A DNA stretch of 64,000 nucleotides from Bacteroidota bacterium (GTDB lineage Bacteria; Bacteroidota; Bacteroidia; Cytophagales; Cyclobacteriaceae): assembly GCA_018266435.1 (NCBI GenBank), contig JAFEAL010000005.1, positions 604,725 to 668,724 of the forward strand. The letters are read 5' to 3'. Made by a program: the position numbers and the translations under genes. Of this stretch, positions 34,607 to 44,294 are shown in pieces. The notes below the pieces were generated by a model. That model saw only the letters and a program-made list of their open reading frames with translations, was not told where the DNA came from and did not search any database. Each line of letters opens with the position of its first letter. Position 1 is the first letter of the stretch.

Positions 34607-36625
34607 ATGAAGAAAATCACACACGTCTTATTTCTTTTATTACTTACAACAGCTTGTCAGCAAACTGCCGATAGGCATGCCCAACGCATTGTTGTAACAG
34701 GAATAGACTCATCCAAAAAACCAGGTGATGATTTTTTTACCTACGTCAATGGCATTTGGTACGACTCGGCACAGATACCGGCCAGCCAGGCAGGTGTAGG
34801 TTCATATTCTTTTCTAAATTTTCCACAGCGCATCCGGCTGCGCAGAATTTTGGATAGCGTTTCGGGTTCCAATAACCCAGTTGGAAGTATTGAACAAAAA
34901 GTAGGTGATTTTTATGCTTCGGGTATGGATACCGTTGCTATTAACAAACGCGGGTATGAACCCATCAAACCTATACTTGCCAGCATTGATGCCATAACTA
35001 ATGTGCCAGCATTATTACAGGTAGTGGCAGAAGAACAGAAAACAGGCGATGCATCCATCATCGGTTTCTATGTTGGCCCCGATGACAAAAAGAGCACTGT
35101 TAATATTGTACAATTTTTTCAGACCGGAATTGGTTTGCCTGAGCGGGAGTATTATTTCAAGACAGATTCTTCTACGCTCGGTATTCAGAAAGCCTATAAA
35201 AAATACCTCTCCACCTTGTTTGAATTAACCGGAAGCAATGCAGACGCAGCAAAGAAAAATGCTGCAATTACCTATGACATCGAAAAGCAGTTGGCAACTG
35301 CCCACCGAACTAATATTGAACTACGCGATGTAAAGGCTAATTACAATAAACGGACAGTTGCTGACCTTTCAAAAAAACACCCGGCTCTTGCTTGGAATAC
35401 GTTGCTCAGCAATTTAGGAATAAAGACAGATTCTGTTAATGTAGGACAACCTGCGTATTATGATCAACTAAATGTCATGCTGAAATCCATTTCCATCAAC
35501 GATTGGAAAACCTATTTGAAAGCTAATGCACTGACTAATTATGCCAATTTTTTAAGCCAACCTTTTGCCGATGCCTCCTTTGCTTATACTAAAATATTAA
35601 CAGGTCAGGCAGTAAAGAAGCCACGCACAGAAGAGATGACGCAGGTGGTTGACCGCTCGCTGGGCCAGGCCTTGGCACAGTTATATGTAAAAAAATATTT
35701 TCCGCAAGAAGCCAAGAAACGCATGGAAGGATTGGTTGATAACCTGCAAAAAGCTTTTGAAGAGCGCATCAATAAACTAGATTGGATGAGCCAGGCTACC
35801 AAAGATAAGGCGAAAGAAAAATTACACGCCTTCTCCCGGAAAATTGGTTACCCGGATAAATGGAGAGATTACTCAACGGTTGAAGTAAAAAGAGATACGT
35901 ATTTTGAAAACCGCCTGTCGGCCAATAAAAATGATTACCGCTACAGCCTTGCCAAAATAGATCAACCGGTTGACCGCACCGAATGGTTAACCACTCCACC
36001 CACCGTTACTGCTTACAATAATCCCCCGATGAATGAAATAGTTTTTCCTGCAGGAATTCTTCAGACTCCTTATTTCGATTTGTATGCCGATGATGCGCTC
36101 AACTACGGTGGCATTGGTATGGTAATCGGCCATGAAATAACTCATTCGTTTGATGATCAGGGAGCACAATATGACAAAGACGGTAACGTGAAAAACTGGT
36201 GGACAAAAGAAGATTACGAAAAGTTTAAAACCAGAACTCAACAGGTAATTGATCAATACAACGTATTTACCGTGCTCGATTCGTTACACATTAAAGGTGC
36301 ACTAACGGTGGGAGAAAACACAGCCGATATTGCAGGGGTAGCTATAGCCTACGATGCATTTAAACTAACTGAACAAGGAAAAGATACCACCAAGATAGAC
36401 GGCTTCACGCCCGATCAACGTTTCTTCATCTCGATTGCAAGGATATGGCGTGTAAAAACCAGAGAAGAATATATGCGAATGTATGTAAATACTAATCCAC
36501 ACTCACCAGCCAAATGGCGCGTAAACGGTCCCTTGATGAATTTTACTCCATTCTATAAAGCATTTAACGTACAACCCGAAGAAAGAATGTACAAACCGGA
36601 GAATGAGAGGATAGTGGTTTGGTAG
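34607..36625 (+). CDS. M13 family zinc metallopeptidase (neprilysin-like) lipoprotein
   Basis: A 672-residue extracytoplasmic peptidase. The signal peptide ends in a lipobox (LLTTACQQ, Cys17), so it is membrane-anchored. The catalytic site is clear: HEITH at 509-513 with the glutamate, and the third zinc ligand E570 in ENTADIAG (E570, D574). The N-terminal helical domain, QFFQTGIGLPEREYYF, and the C-terminal NPHSPAKWRVNGPLMNF block, which in the family ends in a Cys-containing tail but here ends VVW, agree with the family. These enzymes cut small peptides in the periplasm or outside. Length is normal. Confidence 0.95.
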   Translation: MKKITHVLFLLLLTTACQQTADRHAQRIVVTGIDSSKKPGDDFFTYVNGIWYDSAQIPASQAGVGSYSFLNFPQRIRLRRILDSVSGSNNPVGSIEQKVGDFYASGMDTVAINKRGYEPIKPILASIDAITNVPALLQVVAEEQKTGDASIIGFYVGPDDKKSTVNIVQFFQTGIGLPEREYYFKTDSSTLGIQKAYKKYLSTLFELTGSNADAAKKNAAITYDIEKQLATAHRTNIELRDVKANYNKRTVADLSKKHPALAWNTLLSNLGIKTDSVNVGQPAYYDQLNVMLKSISINDWKTYLKANALTNYANFLSQPFADASFAYTKILTGQAVKKPRTEEMTQVVDRSLGQALAQLYVKKYFPQEAKKRMEGLVDNLQKAFEERINKLDWMSQATKDKAKEKLHAFSRKIGYPDKWRDYSTVEVKRDTYFENRLSANKNDYRYSLAKIDQPVDRTEWLTTPPTVTAYNNPPMNEIVFPAGILQTPYFDLYADDALNYGGIGMVIGHEITHSFDDQGAQYDKDGNVKNWWTKEDYEKFKTRTQQVIDQYNVFTVLDSLHIKGALTVGENTADIAGVAIAYDAFKLTEQGKDTTKIDGFTPDQRFFISIARIWRVKTREEYMRMYVNTNPHSPAKWRVNGPLMNFTPFYKAFNVQPEERMYKPENERIVVW

Positions 36626-36650
36626 TATAAAACTTCTTGTAGCAGAACTG

Positions 36651-38099
36651 CTACTTCACACTGCCAATCGGGTTCTTATGTTTACGGTGGCCTTTCCCCA
36701 CCGGCTTCTCTTCGTAGTAGCCAAGAATTTTCATCATGCCATCGGCTGTTTGCTCAGGGGCAAATAATTCGGTAGAAATTTCTCCGTCATCGTTGCGGTC
36801 AATCAGCACATGCTTGGGTGCGGGGATCAGGCAATGCTGAATACCTCCGTATCCGCCCAGCGATTCCTGATAGGCGCCTGTATGAAAAAAGCCGAGGTAT
36901 AAATTCTCTTCATCATTGATCATGGGCAAAAACACTTCACCGGTGTGTGCTTCGCTGTTGTAGTAATCGTGGCTGTCGCATGTGAGGCCGCCAATATTCA
37001 CTTTGTGGTAAGGGTCGTCCCATTTATTTACAGGCAGCAAAATATATTTTTGATTCAATCCCCACACATCGGGCAAGTGTGTGATGAAGGAGCCGTCAAT
37101 CATGTACCAAAGCTCTTTGTCGTTTTGCAGTTTCTGATCAACTACTGAGTATAAAATTCCGCCACTTTCGGCTACGGTAAAACTTCCAAACTCGGTGAAG
37201 ATATTAGGCACGGGTACATTGTTCTTTTCACAAATCCATTTGATGTTTTCCACAATCTGCTCAATCATGTACTTGTAATCGTAATGAAACGTGAGTGATT
37301 GTTTTACCGGAAATCCGCCCCCGATATCGATGGAGTCAAGTGTGGGACATATTTTTTTTATCTCACAGTATTTAAAAATAAACCGGCTCAGTTCACTCCA
37401 GTAATAGGCCGTGTCTTTGATGCCTGTGTTGATGAAGAAATGCAACATTTTAAGTGAGGCCTTCGTGCTCGTTTGTATTTTTTCTTTATAGAGCGTGTTG
37501 ATATCGCCATAGCGGATGCCCAGGCGTGAAGTGTAAAACTCAAACTTAGGCTCCTCATCGGCTGCTACCCGGATGCCCACCTGATAGGGTTTGGTGGCAA
37601 ACTTTTCATAGTGGTCAATTTCACTCAGGTTATCCAAAATGGGGATACAGGTAAAGCCCTCATTAATCAATTCGGTGATGTATTCTTTGTACTTCGGCAT
37701 TTTAAAACCGTTGCACAGAATAAATGTATTCTTAGCTATTTTTCCCCGCTCAAATAACGTTCGTACAATAGGAATATCGAAGGACGATGAGGTCTCGATA
37801 TGAATATCGTTTTTCAATGCCTCCTCCAAAATAAAGTCGTAGTGCGAAGATTTTGTACAGTAGCAATACTTATAAGTGCCATTATACTTAAACCGCTCCA
37901 TGGCATTAGTAAAAGCCGTTTGAGCAAACCGTATATTTTCGCTGATGCGTGGCAAATAGGTAAAACGGAGCGGAGTGCCGTATTGTTTAATGATATCCAT
38001 CAGGGGCACGTCATTGAACAACAGTTCGTGATCACGCACTTTAAATTCTCGTTGTGGAAATTCAAAGGTCTGCTCTATCAGTTCACGGTAGCTTTTCAT
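36651..38099 (-). CDS. PLP-dependent arginine/ornithine decarboxylase (fold III)
   Basis: A 482-residue ornithine/arginine/diaminopimelate-type decarboxylase. The PLP lysine is K83 in YCTKSSHYDF, the phosphate-binding glycines are in IDIGGGFPV, and the catalytic Cys is in LTCDSHDYY (about residue 377). Bacteroidota use this fold III enzyme for arginine to agmatine on the way to putrescine and spermidine. It is divergent from an arginase-like gene across 242 bases, which suggests a common role in arginine/polyamine metabolism. Substrate choice (arginine, ornithine or lysine) cannot be settled by eye. Confidence 0.88.
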   Translation of the reverse strand: MKSYRELIEQTFEFPQREFKVRDHELLFNDVPLMDIIKQYGTPLRFTYLPRISENIRFAQTAFTNAMERFKYNGTYKYCYCTKSSHYDFILEEALKNDIHIETSSSFDIPIVRTLFERGKIAKNTFILCNGFKMPKYKEYITELINEGFTCIPILDNLSEIDHYEKFATKPYQVGIRVAADEEPKFEFYTSRLGIRYGDINTLYKEKIQTSTKASLKMLHFFINTGIKDTAYYWSELSRFIFKYCEIKKICPTLDSIDIGGGFPVKQSLTFHYDYKYMIEQIVENIKWICEKNNVPVPNIFTEFGSFTVAESGGILYSVVDQKLQNDKELWYMIDGSFITHLPDVWGLNQKYILLPVNKWDDPYHKVNIGGLTCDSHDYYNSEAHTGEVFLPMINDEENLYLGFFHTGAYQESLGGYGGIQHCLIPAPKHVLIDRNDDGEISTELFAPEQTADGMMKILGYYEEKPVGKGHRKHKNPIGSVK

Positions 38100-38192
38100 T
38101 TCTAATTCATTGATTACTTAATTCGCTGATTCGTAGGTTAATTCACCTTCGGATCGGTAAATTTAAAGGATGCAATATTCCGATAAAATTGC

Positions 38193-38200
38193 CATCTTTG
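38193..38200 (+). promoter_or_regulatory. Near-match -7 box in the decarboxylase/arginase divergent gap
   Basis: CATCTTTG differs at one base from TAnnTTTG, in the gap 38100-38341. It lies about 140 bases before the GTG at 38342, so a long leader would result. No other gene is visible in the gap. Confidence 0.25.
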
Positions 38201-38341
38201 CAATGGATTGACAGGTTATGACAAACCCCTTATCATTTCGGTTTTTCGCAGTAGCCCACGCACTGCCCGACTTCTAAGTAAGCCGTTTCTCTCCCCATTT
38301 TTTTAATTTTTTAGTCATAATTTTTAATTCAATAATAACTT

Positions 38342-39304
38342 GTGAAAGAGATCAAGATCATCGAGGTAAAGTCAGAAATCGGAGCCGGCACCCGGGGTGC
38401 AAGCCTGGGTGTGGAAGCTATGAAAATAGCCAGCCTCGATTTGAAATCAGACCTGTTTAGAAAATACGATTCGGTTGAAGTAGAGAACGTAAACGAATTG
38501 TTGTTTGACGGGGCTGAACATACCTATGCCAAATTTATAGACGGTGTACTGGTCATGGAAGAGCGTGTTTGCCTAGAGGTGTACGAACAGCTTTTTGATG
38601 ATTATTTCCCGTTGATTATGGCAGGTGATCATTCAACGGCTTACGGAACTATTGCCGGAATAAAAAAAGCATACCCTAAAAAACGTTTAGGGGTAATCTG
38701 GATCGATGCTCATGCTGATCTTCACACACCGTTTACCACCCCATCGGGCAATATGCACGGCATGCCGCTGGCTATGGCTTTTGGAATTGATAACCTGGAG
38801 AACAAAGTAAATGATCCGCGAGGAACTACACTTGAATACTGGGAGCAGATTAAAAATGTAGGCGTACCCGGGGCTAAGATTAACCCCGAAGACCTGGTGT
38901 ACATTGCTGTGCGCGATTTGGAAAAACCCGAAAACTACCTGATCAATAAATTTAATATCAATTTTATTGAAGTAGAAGAGGTGAAAAAGAAAGGCCCTGA
39001 AGATGCAGCTCACCGGGCCCTGAAGATGCTTGACCACTGTGACATTATTTATGTTTCGTTTGATGTAGATAGCATTGACAGCCGGTTTTCTACCGGCACA
39101 GGCACTCCCGTTCCCAATGGACTAACCGTGGAAGAAGCCAAAACACTGAATGCAGAACTGTGCAAAGATCCTAAAATCTGTGCTTACGAAATTGTGGAAG
39201 TAAACCCCACACTTGATACCGAAAACCGAATGGCCGAAAGTGCCTTCGAAATTCTGGAAGCCTCAGCCAAATCCATTGAAACAAGACCTGTATTAGCCGA
39301 ATAA
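38342..39304 (+). CDS. Ureohydrolase with arginase-type motif
   Basis: A 320-residue manganese enzyme. Metal ligands are visible: H97 in AGDHST, D122, H124, D126 in WIDAHADLHTP and D241, D243 in FDVDSID. The SGNMHG segment at 135-140 is the arginase signature that grips the alpha-amino and carboxyl groups; agmatinases lack it. The start is GTG, chosen because homologues begin with this EIKIIEVKSEIGAGTRGA region. The 3' end of the next gene's promoter lies close (next start 50 bases on). Located beside a decarboxylase, it may set arginine flow toward ornithine and urea in competition with polyamine synthesis. Confidence 0.9.
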   Translation: MKEIKIIEVKSEIGAGTRGASLGVEAMKIASLDLKSDLFRKYDSVEVENVNELLFDGAEHTYAKFIDGVLVMEERVCLEVYEQLFDDYFPLIMAGDHSTAYGTIAGIKKAYPKKRLGVIWIDAHADLHTPFTTPSGNMHGMPLAMAFGIDNLENKVNDPRGTTLEYWEQIKNVGVPGAKINPEDLVYIAVRDLEKPENYLINKFNINFIEVEEVKKKGPEDAAHRALKMLDHCDIIYVSFDVDSIDSRFSTGTGTPVPNGLTVEEAKTLNAELCKDPKICAYEIVEVNPTLDTENRMAESAFEILEASAKSIETRPVLAE

Positions 39305-39321
39305 TCATCTTGCTGATGATT
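39303..39321. repeat. Short hairpin after the arginase gene
   Basis: AATCATC-TTGCT-GATGATT is a seven-pair stem with a five-base loop starting at the last base of the stop codon region. No T-run follows. Confidence 0.35.
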
Positions 39322-39353
39322 GAATTATCTGTCATCTTTAGGCTTTCAGTAGC

Positions 39354-42191
39354 ATGACCTCTTTCCTTCAGGAACTGGCAGAAGAAATTTATCGGCTTGA
39401 GCCTAATCCCTCACAGGTAACTGTGATTTTTCCTAACCGCAGGGCAGCCATATACTTCAGAAAATACCTGGGTGAAATAATCAGCAAACCGATTTTTTCT
39501 CCACAGGTGCTCACGCTCGAAGATTTTATTGCCGGTTTTTCTGAGCTGAGAGTACCTGACAAATTAGAACTGGTACAACGACTTCATGTGTGTTACAAAG
39601 AACTGATGACCCCAGAGGCCGAAACCTTCGATCAGTTTTTTACATGGGGCGATATGCTGCTTCGCGATTTTGATGAAACTGATCGTTACCTGGTTGATGT
39701 CCGGCTGCTGTTTTCCGACCTGAGTCATTTCAAAGAACTGGATTCAACCCTCGACTATTTAACCGAAGAGCAAAAGAATTTTTTGAAAAATTTTTGGCAG
39801 GGGTTTGATGAAAACAGCTCAGTTAACAAAAAAAAATTTATAGAGGTGTGGCACAAGTTATACCCGCTCTACCAATTGTTTAATGAGAAATTATTGGCCG
39901 AAGGGTTAACCTACGAAGGAAGACTTCACCGGATCGTGGCTGAAGATTTGGCTAGCGAAAAAATAAAATTGCCTGACAAAAATAGAATCTGGTTTGCCGG
40001 ATTTAACGCCCTGACCCAAGCCGAAGAACAGATTATTTCACTATGTGTTGAAAAAATTAATGCCTCCATTCGTTGGGACAACGATCAGTATTACATGAAT
40101 GACAACCGGCAGGAAGCTGGCCTGTTTTTAAACCGTTATAAACTACATCCGGTTTTAGGTAAAACAATTCTGCCGTCAGCGCCTGGCAACTTTCAGTCAG
40201 GTAAAAATATTGAAATACTGAGTGCCACGCAGTCCATTGGCCAGGCAAAATTTTTAGCTCATGAGTTAGCAAAACACCTGAAAGAAGGTATGGATCCGGA
40301 AGAAACGCTGATCATTCTTTCCGATGAAAAAATGCTGATACCTGTGTTGCACAGCATCTCACCGGTAGTAAAAAACATCAATGTAAGCATGGGCTTTCCT
40401 TTTGTCAGTACACCGGTTTACAACCTGATTGAGCTACTGGTAGAGTTGCAGATCAGCCTGACAAAAGAAACTTACCACTTTGATAGTGTTCAGCGGATAT
40501 TGCTGCACCCTTATGTGAACATGATCGATGCACCTCGGGTACAGAGCCAACTGAGAACTATTCAAAAGTACAACTGGATTTCTGTTACCCAGAATTTTTT
40601 AACTGACGATGCTGGTAAATATGCCTTTATCTTTCAACCGGCTCAGAAAATAACTGAATACTTATTAAATGTTTTGAACAAACTCAGCAATTTTTTTGAA
40701 TTGTATGACGAGCTGGACAAAGAATATATTTTGAGAGGCATTCAACTGATAAACCGACTCGATGCAGTATGGGATAACGTTGAGCCCAACGGCCCTCAGC
40801 GCAGCAATCGTTTAAAATCATTTTTGAGTTTGTTCAGGCAATACGCCAAAAATGAAAAAATTCCATTTGCAGGCGAACCATTAAAAGGAATGCCGGTAAT
40901 GGGTGTGCTGGAAAGCCGCAACCTTGATTTTAAAAATGTTTTTATTGTATCAATGAATGAAGGTGTTTTTCCTTCTGCCGGCCGCAGGGCATCGTACATT
41001 CCCTTCAGCATTCGCAAAGCATACAACTTACCTACAGATGAACATCAGGGCACTATTTACGCTTACCTGTTTTACCGGGCAATACAGCGGGCGCAGAACG
41101 TTTTTCTTTTTTATAATTCTGAACCTGATGTGCTGGGCCAAGGAGAAATGAGCCGCTACCTGCAGCAACTGTTGTATGAAAGCAGATGGCCTATTCAGCA
41201 ACGTGTACTACACAACATAGCGCAGGCCCACCCGATTGAACCAATCACAATTGAAAAAACAGAAGAGGTGTTACGCTCCATTGCCCAACTCAACTCAGGA
41301 AACTCGAAGAGCAAAGGGTTTCACCCGTCTGCCTTAAATACATTTTTAGATTGCCGCTTGAAATTTTATTTTCAATATATAGAACGCATTCGAGAATTGG
41401 ATCAGGTGCAGGAAGAAATTGATCCGCGAGCATTGGGTAATCTGCTGCATCACGTACTTGAAAATTTTTACCTAAAGATTAAAAGCAAAAAACCACAAGG
41501 GCCGGTTGATGTTGATGATTTTTCCAGGCTGGAGGAACAAATCAATCAACTTACTGACGAATCATTACGGATGACATATCATGCAAATCCTGATGAAAAA
41601 ATGACTTATGAAGGCCAGCGGGTGATAGTACGCGAGGTGGTTAAAAAATTTGCTGTACAAATTCTTGAGCAAGACAAAAAATACACTCCCTTTTCTATTG
41701 TGGCTCTGGAAGAAAATCAATGGAGCTACTATCTTAAAATTAGTCACTCACCCGGCTTTGCAATAGTTGGCGGAACCGTTGACCGGGTAGATAGCAAACA
41801 AAACCACATACGTGTTATTGACTATAAAACAGGAAAAGATGAATTAAAATTTGATAGCATCGAATCACTTTTTGTTCCCGGTGAAAAAAGAAATAAGGCT
41901 GTATTTCAAATATTACTTTATTCCTTACTTTATAAAACAAATTCATCGGTAGTCAATCAAAAAATTATTCCCGGACTCATGAACCGTAAAAACCTGTTTG
42001 ATGATCAGTTTAATTTCGGGTTGATGATGGGAGGACAATTACTAGATGATATTATGCCTTTGCTTCCTGAGTTTGAAGAACGCTTGAAAACACTTTTGGA
42101 AAATATTTTTGACCCGGCTCAACCATTCACTCAAACCGATAATACTAAAATATGTAAACTGTGCACCTATCGTGAGATTTGTTACCGGTGA
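39354..42191 (+). CDS. AddB-like PD-(D/E)XK nuclease with iron-sulfur cluster
   Basis: A 945-residue protein of the AddB/RexB class. The N-terminal two thirds keep a helicase-like fold (VIFPNRRAAIYFRKYL and VFIVSMNEGVFPSAGRR). The C-terminal nuclease has GTVDRVDSKQNHIRVIDYKTGKD, holding the D and DxK catalytic residues. The iron-sulfur Cys set shows as LDCRLKFYFQY near residue 667 and CKLCTYREIC at the end. Such a protein pairs with an AddA helicase-nuclease for double-strand break resection, but no UvrD-type gene lies here: the neighbours are an arginase and a galactosidase. The start at 39354 comes 50 bases after arginase. Confidence 0.9.
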   Translation: MTSFLQELAEEIYRLEPNPSQVTVIFPNRRAAIYFRKYLGEIISKPIFSPQVLTLEDFIAGFSELRVPDKLELVQRLHVCYKELMTPEAETFDQFFTWGDMLLRDFDETDRYLVDVRLLFSDLSHFKELDSTLDYLTEEQKNFLKNFWQGFDENSSVNKKKFIEVWHKLYPLYQLFNEKLLAEGLTYEGRLHRIVAEDLASEKIKLPDKNRIWFAGFNALTQAEEQIISLCVEKINASIRWDNDQYYMNDNRQEAGLFLNRYKLHPVLGKTILPSAPGNFQSGKNIEILSATQSIGQAKFLAHELAKHLKEGMDPEETLIILSDEKMLIPVLHSISPVVKNINVSMGFPFVSTPVYNLIELLVELQISLTKETYHFDSVQRILLHPYVNMIDAPRVQSQLRTIQKYNWISVTQNFLTDDAGKYAFIFQPAQKITEYLLNVLNKLSNFFELYDELDKEYILRGIQLINRLDAVWDNVEPNGPQRSNRLKSFLSLFRQYAKNEKIPFAGEPLKGMPVMGVLESRNLDFKNVFIVSMNEGVFPSAGRRASYIPFSIRKAYNLPTDEHQGTIYAYLFYRAIQRAQNVFLFYNSEPDVLGQGEMSRYLQQLLYESRWPIQQRVLHNIAQAHPIEPITIEKTEEVLRSIAQLNSGNSKSKGFHPSALNTFLDCRLKFYFQYIERIRELDQVQEEIDPRALGNLLHHVLENFYLKIKSKKPQGPVDVDDFSRLEEQINQLTDESLRMTYHANPDEKMTYEGQRVIVREVVKKFAVQILEQDKKYTPFSIVALEENQWSYYLKISHSPGFAIVGGTVDRVDSKQNHIRVIDYKTGKDELKFDSIESLFVPGEKRNKAVFQILLYSLLYKTNSSVVNQKIIPGLMNRKNLFDDQFNFGLMMGGQLLDDIMPLLPEFEERLKTLLENIFDPAQPFTQTDNTKICKLCTYREICYR

Positions 42192-42318
42192 GTTGTGCAA
42201 TGGCTACAGGTGCTGCAGCCGTACTTTATTAGAGAAATCAGGCCTTAAAATTATTTGTTGAGATTTTAACAAAAATTTTACCCTTACTTTTTTAAAAAAC
42301 AATTTGCTCTTCAACACG

Positions 42319-42474
42319 ATGATATTTGTGAGTACTTCCGTTTTATTGTGTGGCTGTTTATGTTTAGACAAAGTAGATAGCAAAAGGGGTTACCACATAC
42401 GGCAATTTGCCACCAAGAATTATTGGATACAGGACTCGGTCCGCTTTCACAAAAAAGAACCTGCTATAATGTGA
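42319..42474 (+). CDS. Possible small Cys-rich lipoprotein-like ORF
   Basis: A 51-codon frame starting MIFVSTSVLLCGCLCLDKVD. Its first 16 residues are hydrophobic with three Cys, resembling a short signal peptide with a lipobox (LLCGC); the rest, KRGYHIRQFATKNYW, is polar and basic. It lies alone in the 381-base gap 42192-42572 between convergent genes. No relative is known to me, and it could be a gene remnant or chance. Confidence 0.3.
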   Translation: MIFVSTSVLLCGCLCLDKVDSKRGYHIRQFATKNYWIQDSVRFHKKEPAIM

Positions 42475-42572
42475 AGTAATTTCTACTTGTTTTCAAAATT
42501 GGGTTAATTCAGAAGTGAAAACTTAAAAAATTAAACACATTAAACTGTCAGATCAAGTCTTAACTATTTCAT

Positions 42573-43790
42573 TTAATTACTGAAACGATACACTTCGCAT
42601 TCATGTGCACGTAATGTGTAAGTTATCCTTGTTTTAATCTTCTGGGTTTTGTTTTGAAAGATTGCCTTTACCATTGTATAGGGTTTGAACACGTTTAAAT
42701 CTTTTCCTGTATTGAATGTGCCTGTTTTTGTTGTGCTACTTCTGTTTAAAATACAAAGGGCAATATTTCCATTGCTCAACTCTTTCTTTAGCACCTGTAG
42801 GCTGTCTTTTTTGTAAATAGTGATTGCCTGTTTGCCAAGTTTATCCTGATTAATAGCTATAAGATCTTTATTGGTTAATAGCTGTAATGACTGGGTAGCA
42901 ATGTTGCGCAGATCAGAATTTACAATTAAGGGTGAGGCCAGCATGCACCACAGGGCAAAATTTGATTTATACTCCTCTTCGGAGCAGCCTTTACCGCCAT
43001 TACCCGCATTGGAAGATGCCCCTTTTCCATACAAGCCCACCATCAGCATATCAGGGTCATTCCATCCGCATGGGCCGGCATATTGGGCAATGCCTTCCTG
43101 CTGATCAAACACTTCCATAATGCCGGTTAACTCTTTATTGTTCGATTGCCATACGTCACGCAAATCCCAAGTTGTGCGCCATAAATTGCCACCTGCGGCC
43201 TTGGCCCAGAGCCAGGGTTTGCGCTGCCCCCATTCACAAATACTATAAACAATGGGCCGGCCTGTTGACTTTAATGCATCACCCATTTTTTTGTAGCGTG
43301 TGAATGCCGTTGTTACATCTTCTGGTGCATTGCAGTAGTCATATTTTAGATAATCAATTCCCCATTCTGCAAATGTTTTTGCGTCTAACTCTTCAAACCC
43401 CAAACTTCCAGTAACACCACCGCAGGTAAATTGTGCGGCATCAGAATATATACCCAATTTTAAACCTTTTGAATGCACATAATCGGCTACTGCTTTTATG
43501 CCATTAGGGAAACGTATGGAATCTGCTACCAATCTATTTTTCTTGTCGCGTCCTTGTGTCCAGTGATCGTCAATGATGATGTACTCATATCCCGCATTTT
43601 TCATACCGTTAGCTACCATGGCTTCACTGATTTCACGAAGCAGTTTATCGCTTACTCGCTGCTCAAAAAAATTCCAGCTATTCCATCCCATTGGGGGAGT
43701 GGCGCACAACTGACTTATTTGATCCTGCGCATGTGCTGATGATATTGTAATGATAAAGAGCGATGTTGCTATTTTCTGACTTAGTTTCAT
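42573..43790 (-). CDS. Alpha-galactosidase, glycoside hydrolase family 27
   Basis: A 405-residue exported enzyme with signal peptide (IATSLFIITISSAHAQ). The GH27 fold starts at PPMGWNSWNFF. The nucleophile is D151 in YLKYDYC, the acid/base D209 in WRTTWDLRD, and the substrate loop includes SICEWGQ and WNDPDMLMVG. It releases terminal alpha-galactose from oligosaccharides. I chose the ATG at 43790 and not the upstream one because this puts the signal peptide first. It stands alone, without SusC/SusD, so it is not part of a PUL seen here. Family assignment is firm; the natural substrate is not. Confidence 0.95.
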   Translation of the reverse strand: MKLSQKIATSLFIITISSAHAQDQISQLCATPPMGWNSWNFFEQRVSDKLLREISEAMVANGMKNAGYEYIIIDDHWTQGRDKKNRLVADSIRFPNGIKAVADYVHSKGLKLGIYSDAAQFTCGGVTGSLGFEELDAKTFAEWGIDYLKYDYCNAPEDVTTAFTRYKKMGDALKSTGRPIVYSICEWGQRKPWLWAKAAGGNLWRTTWDLRDVWQSNNKELTGIMEVFDQQEGIAQYAGPCGWNDPDMLMVGLYGKGASSNAGNGGKGCSEEEYKSNFALWCMLASPLIVNSDLRNIATQSLQLLTNKDLIAINQDKLGKQAITIYKKDSLQVLKKELSNGNIALCILNRSSTTKTGTFNTGKDLNVFKPYTMVKAIFQNKTQKIKTRITYTLRAHECEVYRFSN

Positions 43791-43924
43791 ATTTAATACT
43801 AGTTTTTTTACTAATCGTAAATTTGGTGAGTGATTCAATGCGGTCAGTGATCACAATCTTTGCCTGATTTAATTCATTAATGTACTAAATATTATAAAAT
43901 GTTTTTTGCATTATTCAGATAGAA

Positions 43925-44071
43925 TCAGAAGAAGTTGTTACGATAACGCAGGCCGAGTTTCGCCTTGTACGCTGCGATCAGGGCGCTGGTAGATTTGTTC
44001 GTAATAATTTTATTAAAAGAAAAGGGCGAATACCCCATTGGGAAGAGAAGGTTTTTTCCATCGGTACCAAA
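43925..44071 (-). pseudogene. C-terminal remnant of an unrecognised gene
   Basis: On the minus strand, a frame closed by a TGA at 43925-43927 reads FGTDGKNLLFPMGYSPFSFN then ALIAAYKAKLGLRYRNNFF. It looks like the end of a protein, but a stop (TAA) lies directly upstream at 44072-44074 and there is no start. I therefore call it a remnant in the 504-base gap 43791-44294. Plus-strand frames here are poorer. The family is unknown. Confidence 0.4.
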
Positions 44072-44164
44072 TTATTTCTTGTTACAAATGTTTGATAAAT
44101 GTGCCACCGGAAACAAGCCAAATGATGACAGCAAACACGGAAATAAAGCTATTTATGAAAATAA

Positions 44165-44210
44165 AAAAGTCAGGAGGGTTTGCTGTTTTTTCTCCTGACT
44201 GTTTCTTTTT
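44165..44210 (-). terminator. Terminator downstream of the SDR gene, probably bidirectional
   Basis: GTCAGGAG (44169-44176) pairs perfectly with CTCCTGAC (44192-44199). Read on the minus strand the stem is followed by TTTTTTATTTT, so it fits the end of the SDR transcript (stop at 44295). On the plus strand a T-rich tract also follows. Confidence 0.75.
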
Positions 44211-44294
44211 GGTAAGGTATTGTGCGCCTTTTCAACACTTTTTTGCCGGTTAAAAAGTATTGATCAAGCCTTATTCGTTTTTATTTCACTGACT

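Noticed and set aside
39303-39321. Hairpin after arginase as a terminator
   Set aside because: No T-run follows, so I keep it only as a hairpin; the next gene starts 33 bases later and may be co-transcribed.
43965-44253. Plus-strand frames in the gap between GH27 and SDR genes
   Set aside because: They overlap the minus-strand remnant and the terminator and show low-complexity composition.
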